Part shown: positions 1-10,009 of the stretch, in pieces
How the letters are laid out: every line of letters begins with the position of its first letter
How positions within the stretch are numbered: position 1 is the stretch's first letter
Origin: Candidatus Pelethosoma merdigallinarum
GTDB lineage: Bacteria > Bacillota_I > Bacilli_A > RF39 > UBA660
NCBI GenBank assembly: GCA_018716065.1
Contig: DVKJ01000040.1
Span: forward strand, 1-41,340
Direction: 5' to 3'
DNA length: 41,340 nucleotides
Translations under genes and position numbers: made by a program
Notes under the pieces: generated by a model
The model's database searches: none
Told to the model about the DNA's origin: nothing
What the model saw: only the letters and a program-made list of their open reading frames with translations

Positions 1-132
1 TATTAAAGGTATATTCTGCCTTGAACATAAAATATGAATTAAAGGCACCAACAATAACTGAGCTAAATAAACTATTAAGTAGTATAAAATATAGTAATAT
101 AATATGTGACTAGTTGGAATCTCAAATAAAAG

Positions 133-177
133 CATCGTTAACCCCTTGAATTTATTAGGAAAAACGATGTTTTTTTA
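133..177 (+). terminator. Probable intrinsic terminator of the upstream gene
   Basis: CATCGTT (133-139) / AACGATG (163-169) inverted repeat followed by a T-run. Confidence 0.6.
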
Positions 178-256
178 CATCTTGAAGTGCAAAACTCGGG
201 TTATAACACATTTACATGGTTTTGTGATAAAATAAAATTGTCGAAAGGAAGATACT

Positions 257-2425
257 ATGAAAAAAGTGGAACTCTTGTCACCAGTTGGGAATAGGGAATG
301 TTTTTACGCCGCTATCCGTGCAGGGTGTGATGCGGTTTATTTAGGTGGATATTTATTTGGCGCACGTAGTTACGCAGGTAATTTCTCGAATGAAGAATTA
401 GAAGAAGTTGTTAAAATCGCTCATATTCATGGTGTACGTGTGTATGTGACAGTCAACACTATTGTTTATGAATCCGAAACGCAAATGTTTTTTGACTATG
501 TTGATTTCTTGTATCGCATTAATGTAGATGCTTTAATCATTCAAGATTTAGGAATGATGGATGTGATTCATCAAATGTACCCTGATTTTGAACTTCATGC
601 TTCTACACAAATGCACGCTCATAATCTTGAATGTGTTCAAGTTTTAGAAGAAGAAGGACTTTCTAGAGTGGTTCTTGCTCGTGAGACTTCCATTGATCAG
701 ATCCAGAATATTCGTAAGAACACAAAAGTGGAACTTGAAATATTCGTGCATGGTGCGTTATGTATTAGCTATTCTGGACAATGTTTAATGAGTAAAATGA
801 TTGGTGGACGTAGTGGAAATCGTGGAACTTGTGCAGGAAGTTGTCGTCTTCCTTATGAACTTTTGGATCACACACGAGAAAAGCGAGTCAATAAAGAAGA
901 TTATGTACTAAGTATGAAAGATTTAAACGCTCTTGAACATTTACAAGAGCTTTTAGAGATCGGTGTTGATAGTTTAAAAATCGAAGGACGAATGAAACGA
1001 CCAGAATATGTTTACTTAGTGACTTCTATTTATCGGAAAGCTATCGATTCTTTTTATGCATCTGGTAAAGTTCAAGTTACGGAACAAGATCAAAAAGAAT
1101 TAAAGAAAATATATCATCGCTACTTTACCAAAGGCTTTCTCTTTCATGAAGATAATCAGAAGATTACAAATGAATATCGTCCCAATCATATGGGAATTCC
1201 CATTGGGAAAGTGATTCAAAAAAAGAAAAACAAAGTAGTTATTCAATTATCGGATTCCATTCATATTCAAGATGGTATTCGTATTGTAGGAAAAGAAGAT
1301 GTGGGATTTACCATAAATCAATTTTATATTGGAAATCGATTAGTAAAAGAAGCCTTTAAAGGAGCTGCTATCACAGTAGAAGTAAAACATGGACAAGCAA
1401 TCGAAGTAGGTAGTAAAGTGATGAAAACAACCGATGTGAAACAACTAGAAACGATTCAAAAAGCAATGAAAGAATATATTCGTCGTATTCCAATTGAAGG
1501 AAAATTAGTTGGAAAAATAGGAACTCCCTTAACGTTACAAATTAATGATGGGAAGCATCAAATTCAAGTTCAGAGTAAAGTAAATTTAGAAAAAGCGAAA
1601 ACGGAACCTCTTACAGTGGAACAAATCAAAAAACAATTGAATCGTTTAAAAGATACGTGTTACGAATGGAAAAAACTAGATATTGAAGTCGAACCAGATT
1701 CTTTTATGACCATGGGTGTGTTAAATCAATTACGTAGAGAAGGAATGGAACAATTAAATGAAAAAAGAATAGGGAAACGGGAAGGGCAAAAACAAGAATA
1801 TGTAGGAACCTGTCCTGAAGTTCCAATAACAAATAATCATACTGTTCAAATTCAAACCGAACAACAGTATCAAGAAGTAAAAGGAAAATACGATGCGATA
1901 TACGTAGATGATTTTTCCTTGTATCAAAAATTATCTAGTGATCCTAAAGTCATTTATCGCCTAGAACGAGCAGGTACTCATTATCCACCAATGAAAACCG
2001 CTTTGATTACTGAATTAGGTGGTTTAGGAAAGTATCAAAATACAATATCTGATACCTCTTTTAATGTTGTAAATTCTTATACACTTGCCTTTTTATATCG
2101 TCATGGAGTAAAACGTGTTACTTTATCGTATGAATTAGAAGAAAATCAAGTAGAAGAAATGATTCAAGCTTTTCAAAAACGCTATCACTTCTCACCCAAT
2201 GTAGAAGTCGTTATTGATAGTTATCCGGAAATCTTAATCAGTAAATTTGATTTATTAAAAAAGTATCATTTATCAACTCCTGCGTATTTAAAAGATCGTA
2301 AAGGTGCTTATTATAAAGTAACGAACAATCATGGACTCACACATATTTATCATTCTGATAAAATAAAATTAAATGAAGATCGTTTACGAAAAATCGGAGT
2401 TACTAATTTTTGTATTCACAAATAG
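257..2425 (+). CDS. U32 family peptidase (collagenase-like, RlhA/YhbU type)
   Basis: 722-aa ORF; N-terminus KVELLSPVGNRECFYAAIRAGCDAVYLGG and the GGRSGNRGTCAGSCRLPYEL...SLKIEGRMKRPEYV motifs are typical of U32 peptidases. Confidence 0.92.
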   Translation: MKKVELLSPVGNRECFYAAIRAGCDAVYLGGYLFGARSYAGNFSNEELEEVVKIAHIHGVRVYVTVNTIVYESETQMFFDYVDFLYRINVDALIIQDLGMMDVIHQMYPDFELHASTQMHAHNLECVQVLEEEGLSRVVLARETSIDQIQNIRKNTKVELEIFVHGALCISYSGQCLMSKMIGGRSGNRGTCAGSCRLPYELLDHTREKRVNKEDYVLSMKDLNALEHLQELLEIGVDSLKIEGRMKRPEYVYLVTSIYRKAIDSFYASGKVQVTEQDQKELKKIYHRYFTKGFLFHEDNQKITNEYRPNHMGIPIGKVIQKKKNKVVIQLSDSIHIQDGIRIVGKEDVGFTINQFYIGNRLVKEAFKGAAITVEVKHGQAIEVGSKVMKTTDVKQLETIQKAMKEYIRRIPIEGKLVGKIGTPLTLQINDGKHQIQVQSKVNLEKAKTEPLTVEQIKKQLNRLKDTCYEWKKLDIEVEPDSFMTMGVLNQLRREGMEQLNEKRIGKREGQKQEYVGTCPEVPITNNHTVQIQTEQQYQEVKGKYDAIYVDDFSLYQKLSSDPKVIYRLERAGTHYPPMKTALITELGGLGKYQNTISDTSFNVVNSYTLAFLYRHGVKRVTLSYELEENQVEEMIQAFQKRYHFSPNVEVVIDSYPEILISKFDLLKKYHLSTPAYLKDRKGAYYKVTNNHGLTHIYHSDKIKLNEDRLRKIGVTNFCIHK

Positions 2426-2485
2426 TATCTTCTTCCAAAAAAGTATGATATAATGATTTTATATTTAAAGAACGAGGGTGAAACA

Positions 2486-3919
2486 ATGAGTAATGTAAAA
2501 AACGATGCCATTTGCTCTATGGATAAAGATTTCGCACAATGGTATACAGATGTATGTCGAAAAGCAGAATTAATGGATTATAGTAGTGTCAAAGGGTTTA
2601 TTATTTATCGTCCTTATGGATATGCAATTTGGGAAAATATTCAAAAAGAACTAGATCAAAAATTTAAAGCATCTGGTCATGAGAATGTATATATGCCTAT
2701 GTTGATACCAACTTCTTTACTACAAAAAGAAGCGGATCACGTAGAAGGATTTGCGCCAGAATGTGCGGTTGTTACCAAGGGTGGATTAGAGGATTTAGAA
2801 GAACCACTAGTCATTCGTCCAACGAGTGAAACGTTATTCTGTGAACACTATGCAAAAATCGTAAATTCTTATCGCGATTTACCAAAAAAATATAACCAAT
2901 GGTGTAGTGTTGTCCGTTGGGAAAAAACAACAAGACCATTCTTACGTGGAAGTGAATTCTTATGGCAAGAAGGTCATACCATTCATGCGACGGAAGAAGA
3001 AGCAAAAAGTGAAACCTTACAAATGTTACAAATTTATAAAGATACTTGTAAAGATTTACTTGCTATTCCAATGGTTACAGGTCTTAAAACGGAAAAAGAA
3101 AAGTTTGCCGGTGCCGAAGAAACTTATACCATTGAAGCCTTAATGCACGATGGAAAAGCTCTTCAATCGGGAACCAGCCATTATTTTGGTCAAGGATTTG
3201 CCAAAGCTTTTGATATGAAATTTTTAAACAAAGAAAATAAACAAGAATACGTATATCAAACTTCTTGGGGTGTATCTACCAGATTAATAGGTGCAGTTAT
3301 TATGGTTCACGGAGATAATAATGGATTAGTATTACCTCCAAGAGTCGCACCAACACAAATTGTAATTGTTCCCATTCGTCAACAACAAGAAGGGGTCTTA
3401 GAACAAGCTTATAAACTAGAAAAAGAATTAAAAGAACAAGGACTTCGTGTACGTGTAGATGCCTCTGATAAATCTCCTGGATGGAAATTTAGCGAAGCTG
3501 AAATGCGTGGAGTTCCACTTCGTATTGAATTAGGACCAAAAGATATTGAAAATAAACAATGTGTTGTTGTAAAACGTAATGATGGTGTAAAACAAACCAT
3601 GAGTTTAGATGATACATTAGCTCAAAAAATTCAAGATCTATTAGATCAAATGCATGATGAAATGTATGCCAAGGCAAAAAAACACTTAGAAGAACATATG
3701 ACACGTGTAAACACAATGGATGAATTTGTCGATGTTTTAGAAAATAAAACTGGATTTGTTCAAGCACCATGGTGTGGGGATACTGAATGTGAATTAAAAA
3801 TCAAAGAACAAACAACCGCAACGAGTCGTTGTATTACAGAAGAAGAAGTACACGATGAAACTTGTATTTGTTGTGGTAAAAAAGCAAAGAAGATTGTAAA
3901 CTTTGCAAAGAGTTATTAA
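2486..3919 (+). CDS. proS: Prolyl-tRNA synthetase (short ProS type); ORF track starts 11 codons upstream of the likely ATG
   Basis: Class II aaRS motifs ([45 protein letters not shown]); ATG at 2486 preceded by a purine-rich SD (aacgaggg). Confidence 0.95.
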   Translation: MSNVKNDAICSMDKDFAQWYTDVCRKAELMDYSSVKGFIIYRPYGYAIWENIQKELDQKFKASGHENVYMPMLIPTSLLQKEADHVEGFAPECAVVTKGGLEDLEEPLVIRPTSETLFCEHYAKIVNSYRDLPKKYNQWCSVVRWEKTTRPFLRGSEFLWQEGHTIHATEEEAKSETLQMLQIYKDTCKDLLAIPMVTGLKTEKEKFAGAEETYTIEALMHDGKALQSGTSHYFGQGFAKAFDMKFLNKENKQEYVYQTSWGVSTRLIGAVIMVHGDNNGLVLPPRVAPTQIVIVPIRQQQEGVLEQAYKLEKELKEQGLRVRVDASDKSPGWKFSEAEMRGVPLRIELGPKDIENKQCVVVKRNDGVKQTMSLDDTLAQKIQDLLDQMHDEMYAKAKKHLEEHMTRVNTMDEFVDVLENKTGFVQAPWCGDTECELKIKEQTTATSRCITEEEVHDETCICCGKKAKKIVNFAKSY

Positions 3920-3929
3920 CAATATACAT

Positions 3930-3976
3930 GGGGGGGGGTATCTGGTATTGATATTTTCCTTCTTTTTTTGTACAAT
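3930..3976 (+). promoter_or_regulatory. Poly-G promoter A: G9 (3930-3938), 9 nt, -35 TTGATA (3948-3953), 17-bp spacer, -10 TACAAT (3971-3976)
   Basis: Read directly; same architecture as 10227-10273 upstream of the paralogous gene. Confidence 0.8.
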
Positions 3977-4019
3977 GAAATCAAGATAAACTTGTATTAC
4001 AAAAAGGAAGGGAACAGAT

Positions 4020-6215
4020 ATGAGATTAAAAAGGAAAATAAAAAAGAAATGGAAAAATATCGGAACAAATCAAAAAATTATGTTTCTTTTTGTTGTGATA
4101 CTTTCTTTCATAACGGTAGGTTATGCCGTAATTAATCAAGCATTAAAAATAACTAGTTATGCAAGTATCGATAAAGGAGACGGCATGATATTTACCAGCA
4201 TTGGTATAAAAGCAAATAATGGAGCAACCATAGAGAAAGATGCCTCTATTAAAACGAAAACATTAGTGAATACCCAAGTAAGTTTTCAAAATGCAGGATC
4301 CATTACCTTTAACGTATCTGCCCAAAATCAGGGAACTACAGATGCGAAATTAATTGAAATCAAAGGATTAGAACAAAGTAACATCAAAGAACCAACATGT
4401 ATTCAAGTATCGGTACAGGATCACAATGTAGGAGACCTTGTTTATCCAAATCAAGTTAAAAAATTTACCATTACCATAACGAGTACATGTTCAACTTATT
4501 CAAGTAAAGAACTAGACTTACATTTTGTTTATGAAAAACAAGAAACGATTAATGGAGTGTTACCAGTCTATGATTTAGGAGATAAAACGAATGATTTATT
4601 AGATAACAGTACAGACGGCACTTATAATTATATGGATGGAACGTATCTAAAAGGAAATCAAGATTCTAACTATGTGTGGTTCGATGGTTTTTTATGGCGA
4701 ATTATGGGAAAGAATGCGGATGGCAGTATTCGTATGATTACGGAAGAAAATGTTACATCGATTCCATGGGGGGCACATGATACAGCTAAAGACTATGACA
4801 ATAGTTATGTAAATGATTGGTTGAATAATTATTTTTATCCAAAATTAGAACACAAAGATTTACTCGTAAATCAAACATGGTGTAGTGAAACAACAACGGA
4901 TGATGAATCTGCACGTACAACTTGTACAAACAATCTATCTAAAATACAAAAACCAGTAGGATTAATATCAATAGATGAGTATAATTTAGCAAGTGCAAGT
5001 TCAAGTTATTTAGTAAATTCACAATGGTTTTGGACATTTACACCACGTGGTACATCGTCTGTGTGGGATGTACTCGATAATGGAAATGCGGATATCTACG
5101 GTGTCGTGGCGGGTACGGGCGGTGTCCGCCCAGTTGTAGGAATTTCCTCTGGTGTGATCATTACCGGAGGCAATGGTGCTTTAACGGATCCATATATCAT
5201 TGAAGAATTAAGTGATGTAACAGGAAGCTTAAAAGATCATAGTCATGTAGGAGAATATGTAACGTATGCTGGAAGAAATTATCGAGTAGTAGAAACATCA
5301 AGTCAAGGAACAAAATTAATCTTAGATGGATATTATGATAGTAATAATGATGGAACAATAGCCAGTTCAGATAAAATGCAATACGGAACAAATTGTACGT
5401 TATGTACAACAATAAATGAGGATACATTTATCAATTGGATTAGTAATAATAATGAAACAGATAAAAACAAGCTAGTCTCAACCACATGGTATCGAGGAGG
5501 CTATTGGGAAGGAGAAGATTATAAAACAAACTTAGAAAGTACAGCTAATCCATATGAAGGAAGAGTAGGATTAATTAGAGTAGGAGAAATGTTATCGGGG
5601 CAAAGTGAAACAATTATTTCCAAATATCATACAACAAGTAATAGTGATACAAATGCTCAAACTTATTGGACAACTACGCCATATAGTGCATGGGATGCGT
5701 GGCGCGTAAACACTGCTGGTAATGCGTACCACTACAATGATACGGATATGCTTGCTATTCGTCCAGTTATCATGATTCATCCAGGTGTACCTATTACAGG
5801 AGGACAAGGAACACCAAATGAACCATATACATTAGGAGAAGCTCCACTAACAGCTGCTCAATATTTAATTAAAAATAAAGTAAGTAGTGATATTAACACG
5901 AGTCCAACGAATGGATTATTTGCGATTGGAAATAGTGGAGAATTAACAACATCATCTTCTCCAAGAGAATATCGATATATTGGTGCAAATCCAGATAACT
6001 ATATCCGATTTAATAATGAATTGTGGCGTATTATTGGAATCTTTGATGGGCAATTGAAAATCATTAGAAATGATTCCATAGGAAATATAGCCTGGGATAA
6101 TAATAGTATTAATGATTGGAGTACTGCTACATTACAAGTCTATTTAAATAATGATTATTATGAAATGATTCGTGTTGAAGACAAAAAAAGATTGATGAAT
6201 ATACATGGAAATTAG
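4020..6215 (+). CDS. Large surface protein: signal-anchor, TasA/camelysin-like N-terminal region and three DUF6273-like C-terminal domains, the third interrupted by a frameshift
   Basis: N-terminal TM (IMFLFVVILSFITVGYAVINQALKI); repeated modules with W-R-I/V, WTxTP and RP(V/T) motifs ending in G-G/T-x-G...PYxL; C-terminus diverges from paralog 10297-11631 after VYLNNDYY. Confidence 0.75.
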   Translation: MRLKRKIKKKWKNIGTNQKIMFLFVVILSFITVGYAVINQALKITSYASIDKGDGMIFTSIGIKANNGATIEKDASIKTKTLVNTQVSFQNAGSITFNVSAQNQGTTDAKLIEIKGLEQSNIKEPTCIQVSVQDHNVGDLVYPNQVKKFTITITSTCSTYSSKELDLHFVYEKQETINGVLPVYDLGDKTNDLLDNSTDGTYNYMDGTYLKGNQDSNYVWFDGFLWRIMGKNADGSIRMITEENVTSIPWGAHDTAKDYDNSYVNDWLNNYFYPKLEHKDLLVNQTWCSETTTDDESARTTCTNNLSKIQKPVGLISIDEYNLASASSSYLVNSQWFWTFTPRGTSSVWDVLDNGNADIYGVVAGTGGVRPVVGISSGVIITGGNGALTDPYIIEELSDVTGSLKDHSHVGEYVTYAGRNYRVVETSSQGTKLILDGYYDSNNDGTIASSDKMQYGTNCTLCTTINEDTFINWISNNNETDKNKLVSTTWYRGGYWEGEDYKTNLESTANPYEGRVGLIRVGEMLSGQSETIISKYHTTSNSDTNAQTYWTTTPYSAWDAWRVNTAGNAYHYNDTDMLAIRPVIMIHPGVPITGGQGTPNEPYTLGEAPLTAAQYLIKNKVSSDINTSPTNGLFAIGNSGELTTSSSPREYRYIGANPDNYIRFNNELWRIIGIFDGQLKIIRNDSIGNIAWDNNSINDWSTATLQVYLNNDYYEMIRVEDKKRLMNIHGN

Positions 6216-6649
6216 GTGGAAGTTCTACTTTTAATGATGTAACAACACAAATGTTCTATGAAAGAGAGCGAGGAACAGAAGTATATGAAGGGAGACCAAT
6301 CGAATGGGCTGGGGAAATCGCTTTAATGTATCCGAGTGATTATGGATTTTCAACCAGTGGAGGAAGTACAAACAATCGAAATGCCTGTTTAGCAAGTGCG
6401 TTATATAATTGGAATAATGTTGAAGATTGTTATAAGAATGATTGGTTATATAATAAGGATTATCAATGGACATTGACTACGCTTACCATGTATTATTATC
6501 ATGCTTTTACTATTATTTCGAGTGGTTTTGTTAGTCATGATACAGGTGTATATCACCCATTTGGAGTGAGACCCACCCTTTTTCTCCAGCCTACTGTAGA
6601 AATGGCTTCAGGTACAGGGACAAGTTCTGATCCTTATATTTTGAAATAA
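6190..6649 (+). pseudogene. Out-of-frame continuation of the 4020-6215 surface protein (C-terminal part of DUF6273-like domain 3)
   Basis: Reading KIDEYTWKLGGSSTFNDVTTQMFYERERGT...ASGTGTSSDPYILK in the next frame matches paralog KIDGDYIWKLGGSNSSNDVTAQMFYERERGT...; adding one A to A7 at 6183-6189 restores the frame. Confidence 0.8.
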
Positions 6650-6672
6650 GTGTTTATAAAAAACACTTTTTC
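6648..6672 (+). terminator. Intrinsic terminator
   Basis: AAGTGTTT-ataaa-AAACACTT then T-run. Confidence 0.7.
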
Positions 6673-6729
6673 TTTTGAAAAAATGACAGAATAGGAAAAT
6701 TCATGATACAATAATGAAGGTGATGCTAG

Positions 6730-7668
6730 ATGAAGACTATTTATAAAATGAATGATTTGGGTAAGATGGAAAAGAGTGAAACTTTTGAAACGAATAATTG
6801 GGTTCATTTAACGAGTCCAAGTGAAAGTGAGATTGATGAAATTAGTTCTACTTTTCACATTCAAAAACGTTTATTATTAAAACTATTAGATCGTAGTGAA
6901 TTACCACGAATTGAAGTGTCTCATAATAATGTTTTAGTCGTTATTGATCTTCCTTATACCGTAGAATATGCAAAAAAGAAGAAATATCGCGTTATGCCTT
7001 TAGGAATTATCTTAATGAAAAATGGTATGATTACAATTGCTAATCAGGAGCACCCTCTAATTTTAGATGTGAAACAAAATCCGCCAGTCGATTTATCCTT
7101 AGAAAATAAGAAAAATTTTCTACTATATTTAATAGGGAAGAGTGTAGAATATTATTTAAAATATTTAAATGAAATTCAAGAAGATATTCGTGCGAAAGAA
7201 GCAATTCTTGTAAAAGCAACCAATAATAAAGAATTGGTTCATATGCTTACACTAGAAAAAAGTTTAGTTTATTTCATCACTTCTTTAAAAGGAAATCAAG
7301 TGGTATTGGAAAAACTAGAAACATTACCTATTATTTCTTTAGAAGAAAAAGAATTAGAGCTATTACGTGATGTTAAAATTGAAACGAATCAAGCCATTGA
7401 AATGACAAATATTTATCGTGAAATCTTGGATAGTACAATGGATACTTATGGTACGGTTATTTCGAATAATTTAAATGATGTTATGAAGTTTTTAACTTCT
7501 ATTACCTTAGTTATTTCTATACCAACCATGATTGCGTCCTTTTTGGGAATGAACGTCCCTCTGGGAGAAGTTGGTGTAAATCCATTATCCTTTTTATTCT
7601 TAGTTCTTCTTTCGATTATAGTTTCTGTTGTTTTGATTGTTATTTTACATAGGAAGAATTTGTTATAA
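6730..7668 (+). CDS. corA: CorA-family magnesium/divalent cation transporter
   Basis: 312 aa; two C-terminal TMs with the GMNVPLG (GMN) motif. Confidence 0.88.
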   Translation: MKTIYKMNDLGKMEKSETFETNNWVHLTSPSESEIDEISSTFHIQKRLLLKLLDRSELPRIEVSHNNVLVVIDLPYTVEYAKKKKYRVMPLGIILMKNGMITIANQEHPLILDVKQNPPVDLSLENKKNFLLYLIGKSVEYYLKYLNEIQEDIRAKEAILVKATNNKELVHMLTLEKSLVYFITSLKGNQVVLEKLETLPIISLEEKELELLRDVKIETNQAIEMTNIYREILDSTMDTYGTVISNNLNDVMKFLTSITLVISIPTMIASFLGMNVPLGEVGVNPLSFLFLVLLSIIVSVVLIVILHRKNLL

Positions 7669-8264
7669 TGAAAGTATTAATATCTAGTACTTTTTCAGAA
7701 GTGAAAGAAGAAGATTATATTATTCATAAAGAATTTAAAGAACAAAACGTTTCCATTCCATTTGAAAAACAAGTATTTAAACATTGTTTATTTGAAAATG
7801 TGAATTGGGATAGTGAGATTTATCGTGTAGAATTTGAGGATTGTGAATTTAAAAACTGTGATCTATCCAATTTGGATTTTAGTAATATTTGTATCCAAGA
7901 TTGTTCTTTTAAAGATTGTAAAATGATAGGAAGTAATTTTAGTGAAAGTGTATTAAAGAAAGTAATATTTCAAGATTGTATTTTAAAATATAGTAATTTT
8001 TCATTTACTAGATTAGAAGAGGTTACGATTAAAAATGCTTATTTGGTAGGTAGTAGTTTTAATGAAACAAGATTTAAAAAGACTACAATTACAGATAGTC
8101 ATTTAGAAGAATGTGAGTTTTTCCATACTTCTTTAAAAAATATGGATTTTACAACCAATCAAATTACAGGAATTAAAACAACGATGGATGCTTTACAAGG
8201 ATTAAAAATTAATGAATTTCAAGCATTAGAACTGATTCATCTTTTAGGTGTTATTGTTATATAG
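7668..8264 (+). CDS. Pentapeptide-repeat protein
   Basis: Repeated FxxCxFKNCDLSNLDFSN / CSFKDCKMIGSNFSES pattern; TAATG overlap with the preceding corA stop. Confidence 0.85.
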   Translation: MKVLISSTFSEVKEEDYIIHKEFKEQNVSIPFEKQVFKHCLFENVNWDSEIYRVEFEDCEFKNCDLSNLDFSNICIQDCSFKDCKMIGSNFSESVLKKVIFQDCILKYSNFSFTRLEEVTIKNAYLVGSSFNETRFKKTTITDSHLEECEFFHTSLKNMDFTTNQITGIKTTMDALQGLKINEFQALELIHLLGVIVI

Positions 8265-8276
8265 GAAGGTGATAGA

Positions 8277-9401
8277 ATGATTTATTTGGATTATAGTGCG
8301 ACGACACCGGTCGCAACAGAGGTATTGGATACGTTTGTAAAAACATCAAAAAATTATATAGGGAATCCTAATTCTTTACACACACTTGGTGTAAAGTCAA
8401 AAAAACTAATGGATCAAGCAACGCTTCAAATAACGCAGTTGTTAGGAGTTCAAAAGAACGAATTAATTTATACTAGTGGGGCAACGGAATCAAATAATTT
8501 AGCAATTAAAGGAATTGTAGGAAAGTATCCCAATCGTGGGAAACAAATTATTACAACTTCTTTAGAACATTCTTCCATTTTAGAACCTCTACACCAATTA
8601 GAAAATCAAGGTTATCACATTCGTTATGTTCATCTTTTACAAGATGGTACAGTAGATCTTGTTCATTTAAAAAAACTATTAGAGGAAGAAGATACAGTTC
8701 TTGTTAGTATTGCGATGACGAGTAGTGAAGTAGGTATTCTTCAGCCGATTGAAGAGATCGGAGAAATCATAAAAGAATATCCAAAGTGTTTCTTTCATTC
8801 CGATATTACGCAAGCTCTTGGAAAAGTTCCAGTATCTTTACAGAATGTAGATTTAGCTAGTTTTTCTGCTCATAAATTTTATGGATTAAAAGGAATTGGT
8901 GGACTTGTAAAAAAAGAAAAAGTGGAGTTAAAACCTTTATTTGATGGAGGAAAAAGTACAACGAGATACCGTAGTGGAACACCCGCACTTGCCCTTATTA
9001 CCTCTTTAGCCAAAGCTCTTCGATTAAGTTTAGAAACGATAAATGTAGAATATGTAAAACAGTTAAATGATAAAATACAAATGAAATTAAAAGAAATACT
9101 TGATGTTCATATAAATAGTACTTCACAAAGTATTCCGCACATTTTAAATATCAGTGTTCATGGGGTGAAACCGGAAACTTTGTTACACGCATTAGAAGAA
9201 AAAGATATTTATATTTCTACCATGAGTGCTTGTTCAAGTTCTCAAAGTGAATCTTTAGCTGTTAAAAGTGTGACTCATAATACACTGGATGCGACTACCA
9301 GTATTCGTATTAGTTTATCGGTTCATACCACTCAAGAAGAAGTGGATACCTTTCTTAAGGTATTCAAAGAAGTTATATCAAAATTGAGGTTGAGATCATG
9401 A
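8277..9401 (+). CDS. Cysteine desulfurase, NifS/IscS-like class V aminotransferase
   Basis: MIYLDYSATTPVATEVL, TSGATESNNLAIKG, SFSAHKFYGLKGIGGL (PLP lysine), RSGTPA. Confidence 0.93.
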   Translation: MIYLDYSATTPVATEVLDTFVKTSKNYIGNPNSLHTLGVKSKKLMDQATLQITQLLGVQKNELIYTSGATESNNLAIKGIVGKYPNRGKQIITTSLEHSSILEPLHQLENQGYHIRYVHLLQDGTVDLVHLKKLLEEEDTVLVSIAMTSSEVGILQPIEEIGEIIKEYPKCFFHSDITQALGKVPVSLQNVDLASFSAHKFYGLKGIGGLVKKEKVELKPLFDGGKSTTRYRSGTPALALITSLAKALRLSLETINVEYVKQLNDKIQMKLKEILDVHINSTSQSIPHILNISVHGVKPETLLHALEEKDIYISTMSACSSSQSESLAVKSVTHNTLDATTSIRISLSVHTTQEEVDTFLKVFKEVISKLRLRS

Positions 9402-9970
9402 GAAAAATATTATTTACGATTTTATGTTTCTTTTGTCTTTTATCTATGACCCAAGCAAAAGAAAAAGTTGATGTTTATTTATTTTATGGAGACGGATGTC
9501 CTCATTGTAAAGCTGAAAAAGAATTGTTTTCGAAGATGAAAGATTCGGACATTGAAATCCATGAATTGGAAGTATGGGAGAATGAAGAAAATCAAAAGTT
9601 TTTAGAAAACGTTATTGAAACAATGGATTTATCAGTATCAGGAGTTCCTGTTACGATTATTGGTTCTTCTTATATAACTGGTTATATGGAAGAGTACGAA
9701 TATACCATTAAAAGAATGATTGATACTTGTAAAAAAGAAAATTGTAAAGATTATGTTTCGTTAATTAAAAAAGGAGAGACAGACGTTCCTAAAGCAGAAA
9801 AAGTAGGAGTATCCATGGATGATCGTGTTCAATATAGTATTCAATATTCCTTCTTTGATTGGAATGATAAGTATTTAATTGGAGCTTTGATTATTGCCTT
9901 TTTATACTTTTTGTTTATCTGTTTTAAAATCTTTCGAAAAAGGCGTAAAAAACAATTGACTAATCATTAA
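9398..9970 (+). CDS. Membrane-anchored thioredoxin-like protein (CPHC)
   Basis: N-terminal signal, VYLFYGDGCPHCKAEKELF, VSGVPVTIIG cis-Pro motif, C-terminal TM. Confidence 0.8.
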   Translation: MRKILFTILCFFCLLSMTQAKEKVDVYLFYGDGCPHCKAEKELFSKMKDSDIEIHELEVWENEENQKFLENVIETMDLSVSGVPVTIIGSSYITGYMEEYEYTIKRMIDTCKKENCKDYVSLIKKGETDVPKAEKVGVSMDDRVQYSIQYSFFDWNDKYLIGALIIAFLYFLFICFKIFRKRRKKQLTNH

Positions 9971-9984
9971 AAACTACTTATAAT
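9956..9984 (+). promoter_or_regulatory. Promoter of the small ORF at 10010: TTGACT (9956-9961), 17-bp spacer, TATAAT (9979-9984)
   Basis: Near-consensus sigma-A hexamers with 17-bp spacing. Confidence 0.65.
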
Positions 9985-10009
9985 AAGACCTTAATTGGAG
10001 GTCTTAACC

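Noticed and set aside
2811-3770. ORFs antisense to or out of frame within proS (2811-3005, 2907-3143, 3409-3600, 3489-3770)
   Set aside because: Fully contained in a strongly supported proS; low-complexity translations with no family signature.
3927-3989. Possible poly-glycine leader peptide: ATG GGG GGG GGG TAT CTG GTA TTG... (and the same at 10224)
   Set aside because: The G tract and following bases are better explained as promoter DNA (correctly spaced -35/-10 boxes lie inside the frame), and no Shine-Dalgarno precedes either ATG.
4768-4773. G6 run in the first surface-protein coding sequence as a second slippage site
   Set aside because: Short and explained by codons P-W-G-A (CCA TGG GGG GCA); frame is intact.
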